Assembly (NCBI GenBank): GCA_016187935.1
Contig: JACPIU010000012.1
Span: 49,251 to 113,250 of the forward strand
Reading direction: 5' to 3'
DNA length: 64,000 nt
From: Bdellovibrio sp.
GTDB lineage: Bacteria; Bdellovibrionota; Bacteriovoracia; Bacteriovoracales; Bacteriovoracaceae
Shown: one piece after another, positions 61,456-64,000 of the stretch
How the letters are laid out: each line of letters opens with the position of its first letter
How positions within the stretch are numbered: position 1 is the first letter of the stretch
Notes under the pieces: model-generated
Databases searched by the model: none
Told to the model about the DNA's origin: nothing
What the model saw: only the letters and a program-made list of their open reading frames with translations
Position numbers and translations under genes: made by a program

Positions 61456-62055
61456 ACACAATTCATCTGGACTTTAGGTAATGGTACAACTCAAACCTTG
61501 TCCACGCCCACACTTAACTACACTTATGCAACTCCCGGTTGGTACACGGTCACTTTAAAAACTGTGGACCAAAACGATGTGGAATCAACACCGCAGTCTA
61601 TGGTGATTCGCGTGCACACACCAAGCGTTTCTGATCCAGGAACTGCAGGCGAGACCACCTTGGAGGGAATTGACTCTAATCAGGACGGCATCCGAGACGA
61701 TGTTGAACGTTTTATTGATGAATATTTTGGTGAAAACAGTAATAAACGCCTTGCCATGAGGCAGGCAGCAGTCACGCTCGACCAGATTGTAAAATCCAAT
61801 GCTGATGTTGCCGTGGCGCAACCGCTGTTTGTTCAGCTTGACCTCGATACGAGGTGTGTGATTTCGCAGTTTGCTGATAGCTCTGATAAATGGATGAATG
61901 CAATTCAAGTTTTAAAGCAAAAAACCTTTAATACTGAAGAGAGGTTTGGAGTTTATTTGAATCTCTCAGAGAATTTGGATATTGCCTCGATTGCGGCGCC
62001 AGTCCAGGATTTTTCTCTGTACGCAAGCAATTGCCAATTTACACCGACACCATAG
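61447..62055 (+). CDS. PKD-domain protein, 5' end lost to IS66
   Basis: 202 residues as read, starting MIY inside the element. Native codons begin ACA at 61456. Residues 5-60 form a PKD-type domain (FIWTLGNGTTQTLSTPTLNY, GWYTVTLKTVDQND). A linker, then LEGIDSNQDGIRDDVERFID, a calcium-type loop and helix, then an alpha-helical C-terminus. No signal peptide remains, so the original N-terminus has been removed. The C-terminal part is paralogous to the next gene. Probably non-functional. Confidence 0.75.
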   Translation: MIYTQFIWTLGNGTTQTLSTPTLNYTYATPGWYTVTLKTVDQNDVESTPQSMVIRVHTPSVSDPGTAGETTLEGIDSNQDGIRDDVERFIDEYFGENSNKRLAMRQAAVTLDQIVKSNADVAVAQPLFVQLDLDTRCVISQFADSSDKWMNAIQVLKQKTFNTEERFGVYLNLSENLDIASIAAPVQDFSLYASNCQFTPTP

Positions 62056-62071
62056 GGACGCAGGAGAAAAT

Positions 62072-62770
62072 ATGAGCAAGATTTTTATGCTAATAACATT
62101 TATCGTCCTAGCCGCTTGCAAAGAAGAGATCGATACCGACGCAGTCAGGCGTTGGTATAGCTGTTACACCCAGTTCAACCTGATGCCTTGTCCATGGGAT
62201 CAAGTTGGCCATCTAAGAAAAGTGGCCGACGGCACACGCATTTTCGATGGTGATTCCGAACCAAAGTATCCAGTGGACCAGTTTTCCCCCCTCGAAGGCG
62301 TTGACACAGACAAGGATGGTCTACGCGATGAAGTTGAAGCGTTTATCAATGAGCGATTTAAAACTTACAACGAGCGCATGGCGTGGAAATCTTATGCTCG
62401 AAGGGCACAGACTTTCATGCTTGACGGTGGTGGAGAGAACTACAGACTCGTTCTAAAAGCTCTCTTTTGCGCTAATCTCCTGAATGGGCTAAAAGTCGAT
62501 GACTACCAGATGGTAAATCGAAGATATATCGATGCTTTTATTCTTTCCACTTATGAGAGAATAGATAAAGATAATTTTCACTCTAATGCTATGAGTGCGG
62601 ATGGTAGTTATGCAAAAAGTTCCGAAGAGACAGATCCCGACAAATTACTTCCGCTCCGCTTTTCTGTTTGTGATTTCGACGTCCAAAACACAAAAGAAAT
62701 TACAAAAAAATTGAATAAGCACTCGAGAATAATTCATCAGCAATACATAAAGAATAAATTTGTCTTCTAA
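62072..62770 (+). CDS. Lipoprotein with DxDxDG motif, paralog of the truncated gene
   Basis: About 232 residues behind an AGGAG site. Lipobox LAAC, then a Cys-containing domain with LEGVDTDKDGLRDEVEAFIN, matching the loop-helix of the upstream protein (LEGIDSNQDGIRDDVERFID), and a similar helical C-terminus. The motif suggests calcium binding. Function unknown. Fifteen bases upstream of the lipase-like gene. Confidence 0.78.
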   Translation: MSKIFMLITFIVLAACKEEIDTDAVRRWYSCYTQFNLMPCPWDQVGHLRKVADGTRIFDGDSEPKYPVDQFSPLEGVDTDKDGLRDEVEAFINERFKTYNERMAWKSYARRAQTFMLDGGGENYRLVLKALFCANLLNGLKVDDYQMVNRRYIDAFILSTYERIDKDNFHSNAMSADGSYAKSSEETDPDKLLPLRFSVCDFDVQNTKEITKKLNKHSRIIHQQYIKNKFVF

Positions 62771-62785
62771 AAAGGCAGGTTGTTT

Positions 62786-64000
62786 ATGCGTTTTTTTATT
62801 ATGATATTTTTATTGTTAGCTACGACTCAATTATTTGCGCAGCAATCACTAAAGTGTTCGAAAAATGGGACATCCATTCTTTTTCTCAGTGGCATTAAAA
62901 ATACGGGACTTTCGGCAAAAGTATCGTCTGATAATTTGTATATTAATGTCGTTAAACCAAACGAACCCAAGATTGATAGTAAAAGCAAGACTACCTCAGA
63001 TTTCATCTTAAATCCTACCCGAGGAGGTGAGAAAGATTTCATACAATCAATAAGCCAAAAATTGAAAGGCTTAGGGGTAACTAAAGTTTTATCAGAAACG
63101 GTTAAAATGGCCTTTAAGACTGATGGGGCTTCCTACGGCGTAAATAATAGTATATCTGGTCTGAAAGAAGTGGTTGAGGCAGAAACGGACTACTTAGTGC
63201 AATTTATCATAGAGAATGAAGTAACTGAGTTGGCAACAGTGCTTCTTGCTAAGCAGAAAGTTAAAGAAGAGTTCGACAAAGGTAAAAAAATTATTATTGT
63301 CTCCCACTCACAGGGAAATTTCTTTGCAAACCAGCTATATCTTGCGATGGCAAGTGATCCTGATTTTCAGCCTTATTTAAACTATTTTGGCAATCTTCAA
63401 ATAGCTACATCTGTGAGTAGTTTTGAAACTCCTAATGTTGCGTTTGTAACCTTACTTGAGGATTTGGTAAGCAATGCCTTTCAACTATCCCGATTTCCAA
63501 ACTATGAATTGCAAGATTTTGCCCCCTTTCAAGTCCCCGTCGATTGGAAGGGACATTGGTTTAATGAAGTATACCTAAGTGGCAATTTAGCAATCCCTTT
63601 TCCCAACCAACCAGTTGGAGCGAAATTCATGCCTGATGTAATTGCTGAAAAATTGATCACGGTGGCAAATGCACTCGCCGACAACTGCGACCCTTTGGAA
63701 ATCATCGCGGACCCTGAGTTGGCGGTGAAGACATGGGGAGGAAGTGATCCTTTGGTATTCAACTTTTCTATTCCACCGGAGGTACTTGCACAGCATGCGA
63801 TAAGTGCCGAAACACATACCATTGAATGGACGCTCATGCCGAGTTCTTTACCCCTAGAGGTTCTAGCTTTCAACGCCATTCGCACCTCAAGATTGCCGAG
63901 CTTTTCCCCCTTCAATCTGGATTTATTAACCGAGGTTAAAGTAAATGCGAATATTAAAGACAAGATAACAGGCCAGACGGTGATGTTTGCGCACAAGACT
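62786..64000 (+). CDS. Secreted lipase-like alpha/beta hydrolase, partial
   Basis: 405 codons open to the end of the window. A signal peptide (IMIFLLLATTQLFAQ) is followed by a domain with the nucleophile motif SHSQGN, Ser about 175, in an IIIVSHSQG strand-turn typical of lipase/esterase folds (G/S-x-S-x-G, first Gly replaced). Later residues (PVDWKGHWFNEVYL, Ig-like tail) suggest a C-terminal beta domain. The Asp and His cannot be assigned securely. It follows the DxDxDG lipoprotein, perhaps its anchor or inhibitor. Confidence 0.75.
   Translation, partial: MRFFIMIFLLLATTQLFAQQSLKCSKNGTSILFLSGIKNTGLSAKVSSDNLYINVVKPNEPKIDSKSKTTSDFILNPTRGGEKDFIQSISQKLKGLGVTKVLSETVKMAFKTDGASYGVNNSISGLKEVVEAETDYLVQFIIENEVTELATVLLAKQKVKEEFDKGKKIIIVSHSQGNFFANQLYLAMASDPDFQPYLNYFGNLQIATSVSSFETPNVAFVTLLEDLVSNAFQLSRFPNYELQDFAPFQVPVDWKGHWFNEVYLSGNLAIPFPNQPVGAKFMPDVIAEKLITVANALADNCDPLEIIADPELAVKTWGGSDPLVFNFSIPPEVLAQHAISAETHTIEWTLMPSSLPLEVLAFNAIRTSRLPSFSPFNLDLLTEVKVNANIKDKITGQTVMFAHKT

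Noticed and set aside
59072..61463. 8-base target duplication at the IS66 ends
   Set aside because: The flanking octamers TCTCTATC and ACACAATT are different; no shift of one or two bases makes them agree.
1..64000. tRNA, rRNA and riboswitch elements
   Set aside because: No stretch showed the conserved TPsiC-loop, rRNA or riboswitch cores by eye. A covariance-model scan would be decisive.

Overview
The window looks like a chromosomal stretch from a moderate-GC, Gram-negative bacterium, most likely a member of the Bdellovibrionota (Bdellovibrio/Bacteriovorax-type). This is an inference. It rests on a stand-alone histone-fold protein of the kind described in Bdellovibrio, the very high density of lipoproteins and secreted Cys-rich proteins, prepilin and fibre-like surface proteins, and ordinary proteobacterial housekeeping genes (menB, lnt, metG, dppABCDF). 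No rRNA, tRNA or CRISPR array was seen.

Layout. 1-9.5 kb: cell-envelope proteins (lipoproteins, a prolyl oligopeptidase, an ankyrin protein, a FecR-domain protein, a putative HExxH metallopeptidase, a DxDxDG protein). 9.6-12 kb: menB divergent from folE-queD. 12-16 kb: small lipoproteins, tapT (DTW domain) and lnt. 16-25.9 kb: two operons, each led by a large protein with a type IV prepilin N-terminus fused to a fibre-like passenger (one with YadA-head-like repeats and an S74-type chaperone end). A piece of tapT is repeated at 14.2 and 20.5 kb and brackets the first operon. 26-29.1 kb: two tandem paralogous lipoproteins, each with about 70 consecutive GX3 tetrapeptides. 29.3-31.6 kb: Nudix hydrolase, TetR regulator, secreted protein.

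31.6-38 kb: a compact biosynthetic locus. It has a type III polyketide synthase, an isoprenylcysteine-methyltransferase-family protein, an acyl carrier protein and a fatty-acyl-AMP ligase in an overlapping operon, with coaD behind and an MMPL/RND exporter divergent in front. The architecture predicts a methylated, long-chain phenolic or pyrone lipid that is activated by the ligase, carried on the ACP, condensed, O-methylated in the membrane and exported. 39-40.5 kb: a bacterial histone gene translationally coupled to a Nudix-NMNAT fusion in an unusual domain order. 40.5-49.9 kb: secreted CFI-box protein, membrane protein, DinG-type exonuclease-helicase, an operon of a degenerate HD-GYP protein, a TPR/winged-helix protein and a DUF3108-like protein, then an unknown protein. 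50-55.4 kb: complete dpp dipeptide transporter. 55.6-57.5 kb: metG.

57.5-64 kb is an accessory, decaying region. It holds a frameshifted XRE regulator, a frameshifted small lipoprotein, and a complete IS66-family element (59080-61455, 19/21 matched terminal inverted repeats, no target duplication) that has cut the 3' end of one gene and the 5' end of a PKD-domain gene. A paralogous lipoprotein and a secreted lipase-like protein follow, the latter running off the window.
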